Notes under the pieces: generated by a model
The model's input: the letters and a program-made list of their open reading frames with translations, nothing else
Told to the model about the DNA's origin: nothing
Database searches by the model: none
Shown: piece after piece, positions 52,441-60,030 of the stretch
Layout: the number at the start of each line of letters is the position of its first letter
Numbering within the stretch: the stretch's first letter is position 1
DNA from: Clostridia bacterium
GTDB taxonomy: Bacteria; Bacillota; Clostridia; Oscillospirales; Acutalibacteraceae
DNA: 64,000 nucleotides
Direction of reading: 5' to 3'
Assembly (NCBI GenBank): GCA_900771085.1
Contig: CAAGMR010000016.1
Span: forward strand, 51,562 to 115,561
Program-made: the position numbers and the translations under genes

Positions 52441-54653
52441 TGGCTGACAATAAGGAAGCTTTATTCGAAAAATACGGATTTTCATCCAAAAAATCCTCAG
52501 AGCCAAAAGAGTCTTTCGGAGAACTTATCTCTGAATCACCTGCAGAAGCTCCTGTGACCGAGGAAGTTATTTCTGAAATCGTTGAAGAAGCAATTGAGGA
52601 AAAAGAACCGGACGTAAACTACATGGCTTCTATGAGAGACATGTTTGTATCTCTCAAGAGCGAAACCCCTGAAGAAGAGGAAATCGCACCTGCAGAAGTT
52701 CCAACAGAAACAAATATCGAGATTCCTGAAGCACCCGCTGAGGAAGACGAGCCTGAACGCAAACCCTTTCGTGAAGCCCCAGCCACAGAAGAAGTCCCTT
52801 CTGAGGAAGAAAAAGGGGCTGACCTTGGAGGAGAGACTGTACGGAAAGAGATAAAGAAGTCTGCATTTGGCGCAATAAATATGCCGGATGAGTCCGTTCT
52901 TGATTCAGACGAAGTGTTCGAGGATATTAAAGCTGAAATGATGGCAGAGCCACAGCCTGCAAAGGCAGAAGCAGACCAGCTTAATTTCCATGAAATTCAG
53001 AAGGATGACGATTACTGGTCATTCATTGATTCTCTTCTTGATAATTTTGACGACGGTAAAGTTCACACAGATTTCAAGCCTAAATATACTGCAGTAGAGA
53101 AGAAGGAAGTACGCGACAAACGCGCTGCTCAGACAGCAAGCTATATGCCACCTGTACCGGGACAGAGCGGTTCAAACTTCAATACTGCTGCTCCTGAAAA
53201 GAAGCCTGAGGTTAAGGCTTCAGCTCAGCCGACAGCTGCAGCCGAACCTGCAGAAGCAAGCAGACAGAGCAGCTATTTCATGAGCGGCAACACAAAGCCA
53301 CAGCCACCGGTAATGTCTACTGTTAAGCCGGATGAGGTTGCAGAGGTTGAAACACCTCGCATGCAGTACTTCGGTGCAGCTCAGCAGAAAGCTCCTGAGC
53401 CTGAAAAGACACCGGAGCCTTATGTTCCGGAACCTCCTGTTTTCAGACCTGCAGAAGAAGGTGCTGAAGAAGAGCCTTCAAAGAGAGAACTGAAAGCTCA
53501 GGCAAAGGCTGAAAAGAAACAGGCAAAAGAAGATGCCAAGACTCAGAAAGCTGCTGAAAAGCAGGCTCAGAAGCAGGCAAAAGAAGATGCCAAAGCACAG
53601 AAGGCTGCTGAAAAGCAGGCAAAAAAAGAAAGTAAAAAAAACAGAAAAACTGAAGCAGAAGAGCCTGTAAAGGTTGAAGAACACAAGGAAGAACCAAAAG
53701 AGGAAACTGCAGAACCAAAGAAAAGCAGCCCTATAGCTGCAATTATTAAAGTTATTGCTATTATTCTTGCTGTAATTGTTCTTGCTACAGCCGTTCTCTT
53801 CGGTTACTCAAAGTTCAGTGCTTCACAGAACATGAAGCTTCAGACTTCTCTGGCTCAGACCTTTGAGACCGGTTCAAGACTTGACGGCTGGGATGATGCT
53901 TATGATAAGTATCCGGACGTAAAATTCCCTTCCGACATGCAGGTTGATTTTGCACCTTTATATGCTGAAAACAGGGACGTTGTCGGATGGATCAGTATAC
54001 CGGGTCTGAACATTGAGTACCCTGTAACTCAGGCTGATGACAATTCCTACTACGCCAACCATAACTTCAATGGAAACTTCAGCGTATACGGCAATCCATT
54101 CCTTGACAAGGATAACGATGCCAAAGATTTAGACCTTAACAATGTCATTTATGGTCAGTCAATGAAGCAGGGTGGACAGATGTTCACAACCCTCGCTGTT
54201 TATAAGACCGTAACAGGTTTTATTGAGAACCCTGTCATTGAGTACGATACCCTTACCGAGAACTACAAGTTCAAGGTTTACGGTGTATTCATCACAAACT
54301 CAACTGAAGAAGCAGATAACGGGTACGTTTTTGATTACGCTTTCCAGAATCTTGGTTCCCTTGATTCTTTTGCTTCCTACATTGAGGAGATAAATACCAG
54401 ACGTATTTACAACACAGGTGTAGACATTGAGTCTTCAGATAAACTTCTCACTCTTTCAACAGCTTCCGACGAGTTCAAAGGCGCAAGACTTGTAGTTGTT
54501 GCCCGTCTTGTAAGAGATGAGGAATCAGAGGGAATTGATACTTCCCGCGTATCTGACAACAAGACACCTCGTTACCCACAGGCATACTACGATGCACTTG
54601 GTGTGTCCAACCCATACAAGAATGCAACCAAGTGGGTTCCAACAGTTTCATAA
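52440..54653 (+). CDS. Sortase-B-like pseudoenzyme with long cytoplasmic N-terminal region
   Basis: This 737-residue protein starts at ATG 52440 (TGATG overlap, AAGGAGG upstream). Residues 1-428 are charged and low complexity, with an Ala/Lys/Glu tandem repeat at 360-395. A membrane segment (about 431-455) precedes an external class B sortase domain (about 505-700). The family pattern is kept: NRDVVGWISIPGLNIEYPV, YANHNFNGNFSVYGNPF, NVIYGQSMKQGGQMF, LTLSTASDEFKGARLVVVAR. The catalytic His is Gln573 and the catalytic Cys is Ala675; Arg683 remains. Transpeptidation is therefore unlikely, and a structural or binding role is inferred. Confidence 0.85.
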   Translation: MADNKEALFEKYGFSSKKSSEPKESFGELISESPAEAPVTEEVISEIVEEAIEEKEPDVNYMASMRDMFVSLKSETPEEEEIAPAEVPTETNIEIPEAPAEEDEPERKPFREAPATEEVPSEEEKGADLGGETVRKEIKKSAFGAINMPDESVLDSDEVFEDIKAEMMAEPQPAKAEADQLNFHEIQKDDDYWSFIDSLLDNFDDGKVHTDFKPKYTAVEKKEVRDKRAAQTASYMPPVPGQSGSNFNTAAPEKKPEVKASAQPTAAAEPAEASRQSSYFMSGNTKPQPPVMSTVKPDEVAEVETPRMQYFGAAQQKAPEPEKTPEPYVPEPPVFRPAEEGAEEEPSKRELKAQAKAEKKQAKEDAKTQKAAEKQAQKQAKEDAKAQKAAEKQAKKESKKNRKTEAEEPVKVEEHKEEPKEETAEPKKSSPIAAIIKVIAIILAVIVLATAVLFGYSKFSASQNMKLQTSLAQTFETGSRLDGWDDAYDKYPDVKFPSDMQVDFAPLYAENRDVVGWISIPGLNIEYPVTQADDNSYYANHNFNGNFSVYGNPFLDKDNDAKDLDLNNVIYGQSMKQGGQMFTTLAVYKTVTGFIENPVIEYDTLTENYKFKVYGVFITNSTEEADNGYVFDYAFQNLGSLDSFASYIEEINTRRIYNTGVDIESSDKLLTLSTASDEFKGARLVVVARLVRDEESEGIDTSRVSDNKTPRYPQAYYDALGVSNPYKNATKWVPTVS
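53517..53624 (+). repeat. Tandem 54-base repeat, two copies, within the sortase-like gene
   Basis: Copies at 53517-53570 and 53571-53624 encode near-identical 18-residue units (KQAKEDAKTQKAAEKQAQ and KQAKEDAKAQKAAEKQAK). They form part of a predicted charged single alpha-helix or coiled coil just before the membrane segment. Confidence 0.85.
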
Positions 54654-54671
54654 AAAAGGCGGTATACCTAA

Positions 54672-56003
54672 ATGAATATAAAGCTTATGTGCCTTGGCAC
54701 AGACCTGTCCATGGAGACAGTAGCTGCACAGGATAAGATAGTTGAAAAGTTTAATCAGGTTTTAAAGACTGAGACTGCTTTTGAAAACTACGGCAGTGAA
54801 AAGACATTTATCAAAGGCCTTGGCGAAGCAGTTACAACAGAGGACATAATCGTTCTTGCCACACAGGCAGATCTTTTCCTTCCATTCAAAAAATTCGTGG
54901 CATCTGCATTCCAGTTTAAGCAGAGACCGGTTAAAACTGTTCAGAAACTCATCAAGGAAATTTATCCTGAACTTGATACCGAACTTATTAACAGTCATGC
55001 CATGCTTCCAACAGATGCAACCGCCATTCTCACAAATGACGGCCTCTACACTGCATATGCAGTAAAGGCCGAAGATCAGATTATGGCTGTTCTTCCACTT
55101 GACAGTGCAAGAATTGATTACATTCTTGAAGATGGTCTTTTCCCTTATCTTCATGACACAGTAGACTTCGGTGAAGAGCCTGAAGCCGATCCTCTTGAGG
55201 GTGTCAGCGAGGAAACAGATGCCATCGGTGCTGTTCCTGTTGCTCCTGCTGTTCCTGTTGCAGAAGAGGTTGCTGTTGTTCCTGAGGTCCCTGCAGCACC
55301 GGAAACTCCTGCTGTTCCGGAAGAGACTCCTGTTGCTGAAACTCCTGTTGAGGCTCCTGTACAGGAAGACCTTCCATTCGATGCAGCATTTATCAACCGT
55401 GTTGTAAACGAACTTCGCGAGAAGGACCTTACAGTTGCAATCGCAACAACAAAGACAGTTGATTTCTTAAAGACAGTTTCTGAATCAGTTAACATGGATG
55501 GATGTATTTTCCTCAGTCCATACACTGTTGAAAAAGCCGATATGGCAGCAGATGAATATGCCGTTGCTCTCGCTAAGGGCGCCTTCGACACTGCTGACAC
55601 AAGTGTTGGCGCCGCACTTACAAAGGTATTCTCAAAGACTCTTGAAGATGGTTCAAAAGAATACTACATCTACGCTTGCGTAGCTGATGGCGACAGTGCA
55701 AACGAAGCCAAGGTTACAGCTCAGTCGGGTGACACACCTCCACAGCTTATTTACAAGGCTGTAGAAGTTCTCTTCCGTATGCTTCAGCTTTGGGAGAAGA
55801 CAGGTGTAGCCGAGCCACAGTATGGCGATGAGGCTGCTGTAGATGATGATTTCGAACCTGCAGAACTCAATGAGGAAGCAAAGGAAATGTCAGACCACCG
55901 CAGAGCACACAGATTCCTTTCAAGCGGTCTTATCATTATCGGAACTGCAGCTTCTGTTGCAGTTTCACTCCTTGCTACAAACTTCTATGGAGTGATTGGC
56001 TAA
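54672..56003 (+). CDS. Degenerate CinA-like protein with C-terminal membrane anchor
   Basis: This 443-residue protein parallels full-length CinA. Residues 1-168 follow the CinA N-terminal (MoaB-like) fold: MLPTDATAILTNDGLYTAYA then IMAVLPLDSARIDYILEDGL, compared with L-P-x-G-A-x-x-L-x-N-x-x-G and L-P-G-x-P-x-E. A Pro/Ala/Glu/Val linker (about 187-237) follows. Residues 238-382 follow the PncC domain (VVNELREKDLTVAIATTKTV ... DTSVGAALTKVF), with A-E-S-C-T-G-G replaced by A-T-T-K-T-V-D. A membrane segment closes the protein (about 419-441). Amidase activity is unlikely. The homology is my reading and needs a profile search. Confidence 0.7.
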   Translation: MNIKLMCLGTDLSMETVAAQDKIVEKFNQVLKTETAFENYGSEKTFIKGLGEAVTTEDIIVLATQADLFLPFKKFVASAFQFKQRPVKTVQKLIKEIYPELDTELINSHAMLPTDATAILTNDGLYTAYAVKAEDQIMAVLPLDSARIDYILEDGLFPYLHDTVDFGEEPEADPLEGVSEETDAIGAVPVAPAVPVAEEVAVVPEVPAAPETPAVPEETPVAETPVEAPVQEDLPFDAAFINRVVNELREKDLTVAIATTKTVDFLKTVSESVNMDGCIFLSPYTVEKADMAADEYAVALAKGAFDTADTSVGAALTKVFSKTLEDGSKEYYIYACVADGDSANEAKVTAQSGDTPPQLIYKAVEVLFRMLQLWEKTGVAEPQYGDEAAVDDDFEPAELNEEAKEMSDHRRAHRFLSSGLIIIGTAASVAVSLLATNFYGVIG

Positions 56004-56006
56004 GGT

Positions 56007-56855
56007 ATGAACTTATCAGATATCAACGAAGTTGAAAAACTTTTAAAGCGACACGGCTTTGCCTTTTCGAAGGCACTTGGACAGAACTTCCTTATCGACG
56101 ATGAAGTCTGTCCGGCAATGGCCGAAGCTGCCATTCCTGATGACAGCTATTGCGCAATAGAAATCGGACCGGGTATAGGCGTTCTTACTGTTGAACTTGC
56201 AAAGAGGGCAAAGAAGGTCGTATCAATTGAACTTGATGATCGTCTCTTTCCGATTCTTGATGAGACACTTGCAGACTATGACAACATCGAAGTGCTTCAT
56301 GAAGATGCAATGAAGGTAGACATGAAAGCTCTCATTGCTGACAAGTTTGATGGTGCACCTGTGGCTATCTGTGCCAATCTTCCGTATTACATCACCTCTC
56401 CGATTATCACGGGGCTTCTTGAGGCAGAGCTTCCTGTTGAGTCCATAACCGTAATGGTTCAGGCTGAAGCGGCAGAACGTCTCTGTGCCCATATGGGAAC
56501 CAGAGAAGCCGGTGCAGTTACCGCAGCCATTGATTACTATTCCGAGGCGTCGGAACTTTTCGATGTTCCAAGAACATCCTTCGTTCCTGCACCAAAGGTA
56601 GATAGTAAGGTAATAAGGCTGACACTAAGAGATGAACCGGTGCACGAAGTCGACAATACTGTGGCTTTTTTCAATATGATAAAAGCCGCATTCACACAGA
56701 GACGGAAGACTATTCTTAATTCACTCTCTGCTACAACGGGAAAGAGCAAAGATGAATTAAGAGAAGTTTTTGAAAACCTGAATCTTTCAGCGACATCCCG
56801 CATAGAACAGCTGAGCATGGAAGACCTGGTACGTATATACAATGCAACAAAGTAA
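56007..56855 (+). CDS. rsmA: 16S rRNA adenine(1518/1519) dimethyltransferase
   Basis: This 282-residue methyltransferase dimethylates two adenines near the 3' end of 16S rRNA in late 30S assembly. Motifs are KALGQNFLIDDEVCPAMAEA, AIEIGPGIGVLTVELAKR (SAM loop), VSIELDDRLFPIL, the catalytic CANLPYYITSPI, VMVQAEAAERL, and FVPAPKVDSKVIRL. It starts three bases after the CinA-like gene. The SGNH hydrolase gene follows 19 bases later. Confidence 0.95.
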   Translation: MNLSDINEVEKLLKRHGFAFSKALGQNFLIDDEVCPAMAEAAIPDDSYCAIEIGPGIGVLTVELAKRAKKVVSIELDDRLFPILDETLADYDNIEVLHEDAMKVDMKALIADKFDGAPVAICANLPYYITSPIITGLLEAELPVESITVMVQAEAAERLCAHMGTREAGAVTAAIDYYSEASELFDVPRTSFVPAPKVDSKVIRLTLRDEPVHEVDNTVAFFNMIKAAFTQRRKTILNSLSATTGKSKDELREVFENLNLSATSRIEQLSMEDLVRIYNATK

Positions 56856-56874
56856 ATAATTCGGAGGAATTCAA

Positions 56875-58242
56875 ATGAAGACAATTAAAAGAACACTGGC
56901 GCTTATTCTTTCGGTTGTTATTTTCGCACTTGCGGCTATGCCGGCTTTAGCGGAGAGCAGGAAGGATTACTCCAAATACAAGGTATACACATGCATAGGC
57001 GATTCTGTACCGACGGGATATGGTGTGCTGACGGGTAATGAAAACAATTGCTCATATAAAAGAGTAGCCGGTTCCTATCCGGACCTCGTGGCAAAAGATC
57101 TTGGTAACATTAAATTCAACCAGCTGGCCGTTACAGGCGAGAGAACAGTTGAAGTGCGAATGATGCTGGATGATTCCTATAAAGGCGATCACCTGGTAGG
57201 AAAATATGTCAATCCTGTTCAGACAAGAGATGCGGCTGACAAGGCACGTTATCGCAAGGCTGTTGCCGAGGCAGATATTATTTCAATTGCTGTGTGTTCA
57301 AACGATATTTTCACTACACCGGTTGACGTTCTGAAAGATGATCTTGCCGCATATACTGATCTTTTCGATAAGAACATGCAGAACGACATAACCAGACTTC
57401 TTAAAGAAAACAAGGCATATGAGGCTGCAGAGAAGATTCTCTACTACGCAGGAATGATTGGCGTACTCGGATATGCGGTTCCTGAACTTCTCGCCAACAT
57501 GACTCAGGGCTATTTTCAGTTCAGGGAGAATTTTGATGCAATAACGGATATCGTCTATGAGATGAATCCTGATGCCACTGTTATGGTTCTCGGCATGATA
57601 AGCCCTATGTCAATGGTTCCTCTTTTCGACGGAATGCCTGTTTCAGAATCTGATTTTGATGCGCTGTTCCTGATAGACGATTATCTGAAGACCGGCTGCA
57701 AGAATGCTTATAAGTATCATTACGTTGATACACTGAAGACAGAGTCTCCTTATTCCGATTACAGTTCGCTTCTCGCGTTCTATATGTCAAAGGGCGAGCA
57801 CGACGATGTAAACCATCCGAGTGCAAAGGGACATCGTTATATGGCTGACCAGGTTATGGCTGCAATACCTGAGACACAGTTCATCGATATTTCCGAAAGT
57901 GCAGATTATGATGCTATTGTTAAGACCTATAACAAAGGCTTTATGGTAGGTGACGGAGGCGTATACTTCAGCCCGGATAAATCCCTGAAGAAGAAGTCTC
58001 TTGCCATTGCACTCTACAAGGCAGCCGGCCACAAAAAAGCGCCTTTTGAAAAGGTGAAGGCGTGGGCTGAGAAAACCGGCATTGTGGCGTTTGACGGTGA
58101 TGAGAATGAATATGTTTCCGGAGAGGAATTTATCTCTGCCATAAACAGATTCAACAGGAAGACCGGAAAGAATATAATATGTAAACAGTCTTACGAAACT
58201 GTTGAGAGACACGATCTTGCGGCAGTTCTGGCGACTGCCTGA
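56875..58242 (+). CDS. Secreted SGNH/GDSL hydrolase with SLH-like repeats
   Basis: This 455-residue exported protein has signal peptide KRTLALILSVVIFALAAMPA then A-L-A/E. SGNH blocks are YTCIGDSVPTGYG (Ser44), the SNDIF block (Asn143) and DVNHPSAKGHRYM (Asp311, His314). A long helical insertion (about 150-230) separates them. The C-terminal about 115 residues contain two SLH-like repeats (YNKGFMVGDGGVYFSPDKSL, then W-A-E-K-T-G-I-V-A-F-D-G), suggesting attachment to wall polymers. Acetyl-ester or lipid substrates are plausible but unproven. GGAGG precedes the ATG. It is the last gene of the operon and a paralogue of the converging gene. Confidence 0.87.
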   Translation: MKTIKRTLALILSVVIFALAAMPALAESRKDYSKYKVYTCIGDSVPTGYGVLTGNENNCSYKRVAGSYPDLVAKDLGNIKFNQLAVTGERTVEVRMMLDDSYKGDHLVGKYVNPVQTRDAADKARYRKAVAEADIISIAVCSNDIFTTPVDVLKDDLAAYTDLFDKNMQNDITRLLKENKAYEAAEKILYYAGMIGVLGYAVPELLANMTQGYFQFRENFDAITDIVYEMNPDATVMVLGMISPMSMVPLFDGMPVSESDFDALFLIDDYLKTGCKNAYKYHYVDTLKTESPYSDYSSLLAFYMSKGEHDDVNHPSAKGHRYMADQVMAAIPETQFIDISESADYDAIVKTYNKGFMVGDGGVYFSPDKSLKKKSLAIALYKAAGHKKAPFEKVKAWAEKTGIVAFDGDENEYVSGEEFISAINRFNRKTGKNIICKQSYETVERHDLAAVLATA

Positions 58243-58250
58243 AACAATAA

Positions 58251-58283
58251 AGCCCCGGGCCTTAAGGCCCGGGGCTCTTTTTG
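58251..58283. terminator. Bidirectional terminator with a perfect 26-base palindrome
   Basis: AGCCCCGGGCCTT is followed by its complement AAGGCCCGGGGCT (58251-58276), then CTTTTT. It lies between two converging SGNH hydrolase paralogues. Confidence 0.87.
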
Positions 58284-58285
58284 GT

Positions 58286-59647
58286 TTATGCTTTAGCCAC
58301 TACGGCAGCGAGATCACTTCGCTTTACTGTTGACGAGTAGCTCTTTGTGTAGTTGAGTTTCTTGCCATACTTTTTATTAAACTTTGTAAGTACGCTGGAA
58401 AGGTATGTGCCGCTTACAGCTTCGTTTGGCTTTCCGTCATATGTGAGGATGCCATTCTTGCTTGCCCACTTTTCAACTCTCTCAGCAGAAACAGCCTTCT
58501 TGTTTGCAACTCTGTAGAGGACATCAGCAAGTTCAGCCTTTGTTACGTTTGCGTTTGGCTGGAAGTATACTCCGCCGTCGCCAATCATGTAGCCCTTGGT
58601 GTAAGCCTTAACGATTGAAGCGTATTCGCTGTTGCCGTTAATGTCGATAAACTGAGTTTCAGGAAGAGCGTTCATAATCTGATCCTTGATGTACCTGTGA
58701 CCTTCAGCATTTGGATGGTCAACGTCATAGCAGTCTCTGTCTGACTGATAATAAGCAAGAAGAGAACTGTAATCAGAATATGGAGAGATTGCTTCAATAG
58801 TCTCAACGTAGTGATACTTGTATGCATTCTTGCAGCCATACTGGAGATAGTCTGCTATGAATGGAGTAAAGTCAAGCTTTGTAAATGTAATAGGGAAACC
58901 GTCAACGATAGGAATCTGAACCTGAGGGTTGATTGTGCCCATTACCATAAGAGTTACGTCAGGGTTGAGTTCATAGATGATATCTGTGATAACGTCGAGG
59001 TTTGCCTTGAACTGGTTGAAACCTACAACGATATTCTTGATGAGTTCAGGGATACCAACACCGAGTACGCCGATTTCGCCGGCATAGTACATCATCTTTG
59101 TGATGGCAGCTTCAGAATTGCCGCTTTCGATGAGAGCTTCAATATCAACCTGCATCTGCTCGTTGAAGTCCTTTGTATAAGCTCTGAGTTCATCACGAAG
59201 AACTTTGGAAGGAGTTACAAATACATCGTTTGAGCAAACACCGAGAGTGATAACATCAGCTTCTTTGATTGCTTTTCTGTACTTTGCCTTGTCTTTTTCA
59301 AGGTCCTGAATCTTGTTGTTATAGATGCCGCTGTAAGCGTCGCCCTTGTAACTGTCATCAAGGAGCTGGCGGATTTCTACGGTTCTTTCACCTGTAACTG
59401 CCATCTGGTTAAGCTTGGCGCCAAGCTCTTTGGCAACAAGGTCAGGGTAGGAACCTTTTACGCGGATGTAAGAGCACTTGTTGCGGTTTTTTGTAAGTGA
59501 GCCGTAGCCTGCAGGAATAGAGTCGCCCATTACTGTATAAACCTTGTACTTGGAATAATCTTTGCCGGCAGCAAGTGATGGAACCACTGTGACGAAGATC
59601 ATAACAAGTGTGAGTACAAGTGCGAGAACTTTTTTACTTGTTTTCAT
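58286..59647 (-). CDS. Secreted SGNH/GDSL hydrolase with SLH-like repeats (paralogue)
   Basis: This 453-residue protein starts at ATG 59647 (AGGAG seven bases upstream) with signal peptide KKVLALVLTLVMIFVTVVPS. Blocks are YTVMGDSIPAGYG (Ser43), LGVCSNDVF and DVDHPNAEGHRYI. Two C-terminal SLH-like repeats include MIGDGGVYFQPNANVTKAEL, closer to the SLH consensus than in the paralogue. It aligns with the 56.9 kb gene along its whole length, so the pair arose by duplication in inverted orientation. A TATAAT (minus strand, 59684-59689) lies upstream without a good minus 35. Confidence 0.88.
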   Translation of the reverse strand: MKTSKKVLALVLTLVMIFVTVVPSLAAGKDYSKYKVYTVMGDSIPAGYGSLTKNRNKCSYIRVKGSYPDLVAKELGAKLNQMAVTGERTVEIRQLLDDSYKGDAYSGIYNNKIQDLEKDKAKYRKAIKEADVITLGVCSNDVFVTPSKVLRDELRAYTKDFNEQMQVDIEALIESGNSEAAITKMMYYAGEIGVLGVGIPELIKNIVVGFNQFKANLDVITDIIYELNPDVTLMVMGTINPQVQIPIVDGFPITFTKLDFTPFIADYLQYGCKNAYKYHYVETIEAISPYSDYSSLLAYYQSDRDCYDVDHPNAEGHRYIKDQIMNALPETQFIDINGNSEYASIVKAYTKGYMIGDGGVYFQPNANVTKAELADVLYRVANKKAVSAERVEKWASKNGILTYDGKPNEAVSGTYLSSVLTKFNKKYGKKLNYTKSYSSTVKRSDLAAVVAKA

Positions 59648-59759
59648 ATTTTTTCTCCTAACAGGATATTTTGTTACCATTTAATTATATGTGCTTATGG
59701 TTTTTTTGCATAGCAAATTTTTTGTGAATATGTTACTATGTTCTAGCACAAATTCATAT

Positions 59760-59836
59760 GTCTCCGTAGCTCAGCTGGATAGAGCGTCCGCCTCCTAAGC
59801 GGAAGGTCGCGTGTTCGAATCCCGTCGGGGACGCCA
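59760..59836 (+). tRNA. tRNA-Arg (anticodon CCT)
   Basis: This 77-base gene folds as a standard cloverleaf. The acceptor GTCTCCG (59760-59766) pairs with CGGGGAC (59826-59832), with one T-G pair. The D loop is AGCTCAGCTGGATAGAGC. The anticodon stem TCCGC/GCGGA encloses loop CTCCTAA, giving anticodon CCT, which reads the AGG codon. The T arm has GTTCGAATCCC. Discriminator G and an encoded CCA (59834-59836) close the gene. A terminator follows seven bases later. Confidence 0.95.
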
Positions 59837-59840
59837 TAAA

Positions 59841-59872
59841 AAGCCGTGTCGCATCCGCGACACGGCTTTTTT
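59841..59872 (+). terminator. Terminator of tRNA-Arg
   Basis: GCCGTGTCGC (59843-59852), loop ATCC and GCGACACGGC (59857-59866) form a ten-base-pair stem followed by six T. Confidence 0.88.
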
Positions 59873-59928
59873 ACTGCAACACAACGAGTACAATCGGAGT
59901 AATGTTGTACCAAAAAATATGACCCGTA

Positions 59929-59958
59929 TTGACGTTTTATGTTCAATTGTTCTACACT
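59929..59958 (+). promoter_or_regulatory. Predicted promoter of the DUF2804 gene
   Basis: TTGACG (59929-59934), an 18-base spacer and TACACT (59953-59958). The transcript should start near 59965, just before the palindrome at 59971. Confidence 0.6.
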
Positions 59959-59970
59959 GAATACGGAAAT

Positions 59971-59990
59971 TGTCCGAACAATTTCGGACA
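59971..59990. promoter_or_regulatory. Perfect palindromic operator candidate
   Basis: TGTCCGAA, spacer CAAT and TTCGGACA form a perfect eight-base-pair inverted repeat 12 bases downstream of the minus 10. No T tract follows. The size and place suit a dimeric repressor (for example TetR-like) blocking the DUF2804 promoter. The regulator is not in the neighbourhood. Confidence 0.6.
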
Positions 59991-60030
59991 TATGTGTGTT
60001 TTTTTAATATATAAAGATAGGTGAGATGAA

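Noticed and set aside
53517..53624. Short tandem repeat as a CRISPR array
   Set aside because: The two copies are adjacent without spacers and lie in frame within a coding sequence.
54156..54464. Sequencing error as the cause of the missing sortase His and Cys
   Set aside because: The frame is intact on both sides, two separate sites are changed, and Cys to Ala needs at least two base changes (TGT/TGC to GCT).
59760..59836. tRNA-Arg(CCT) as an integration site for a mobile element
   Set aside because: No integrase, no repeated 3' tRNA segment and no foreign-looking genes are seen downstream within the window.
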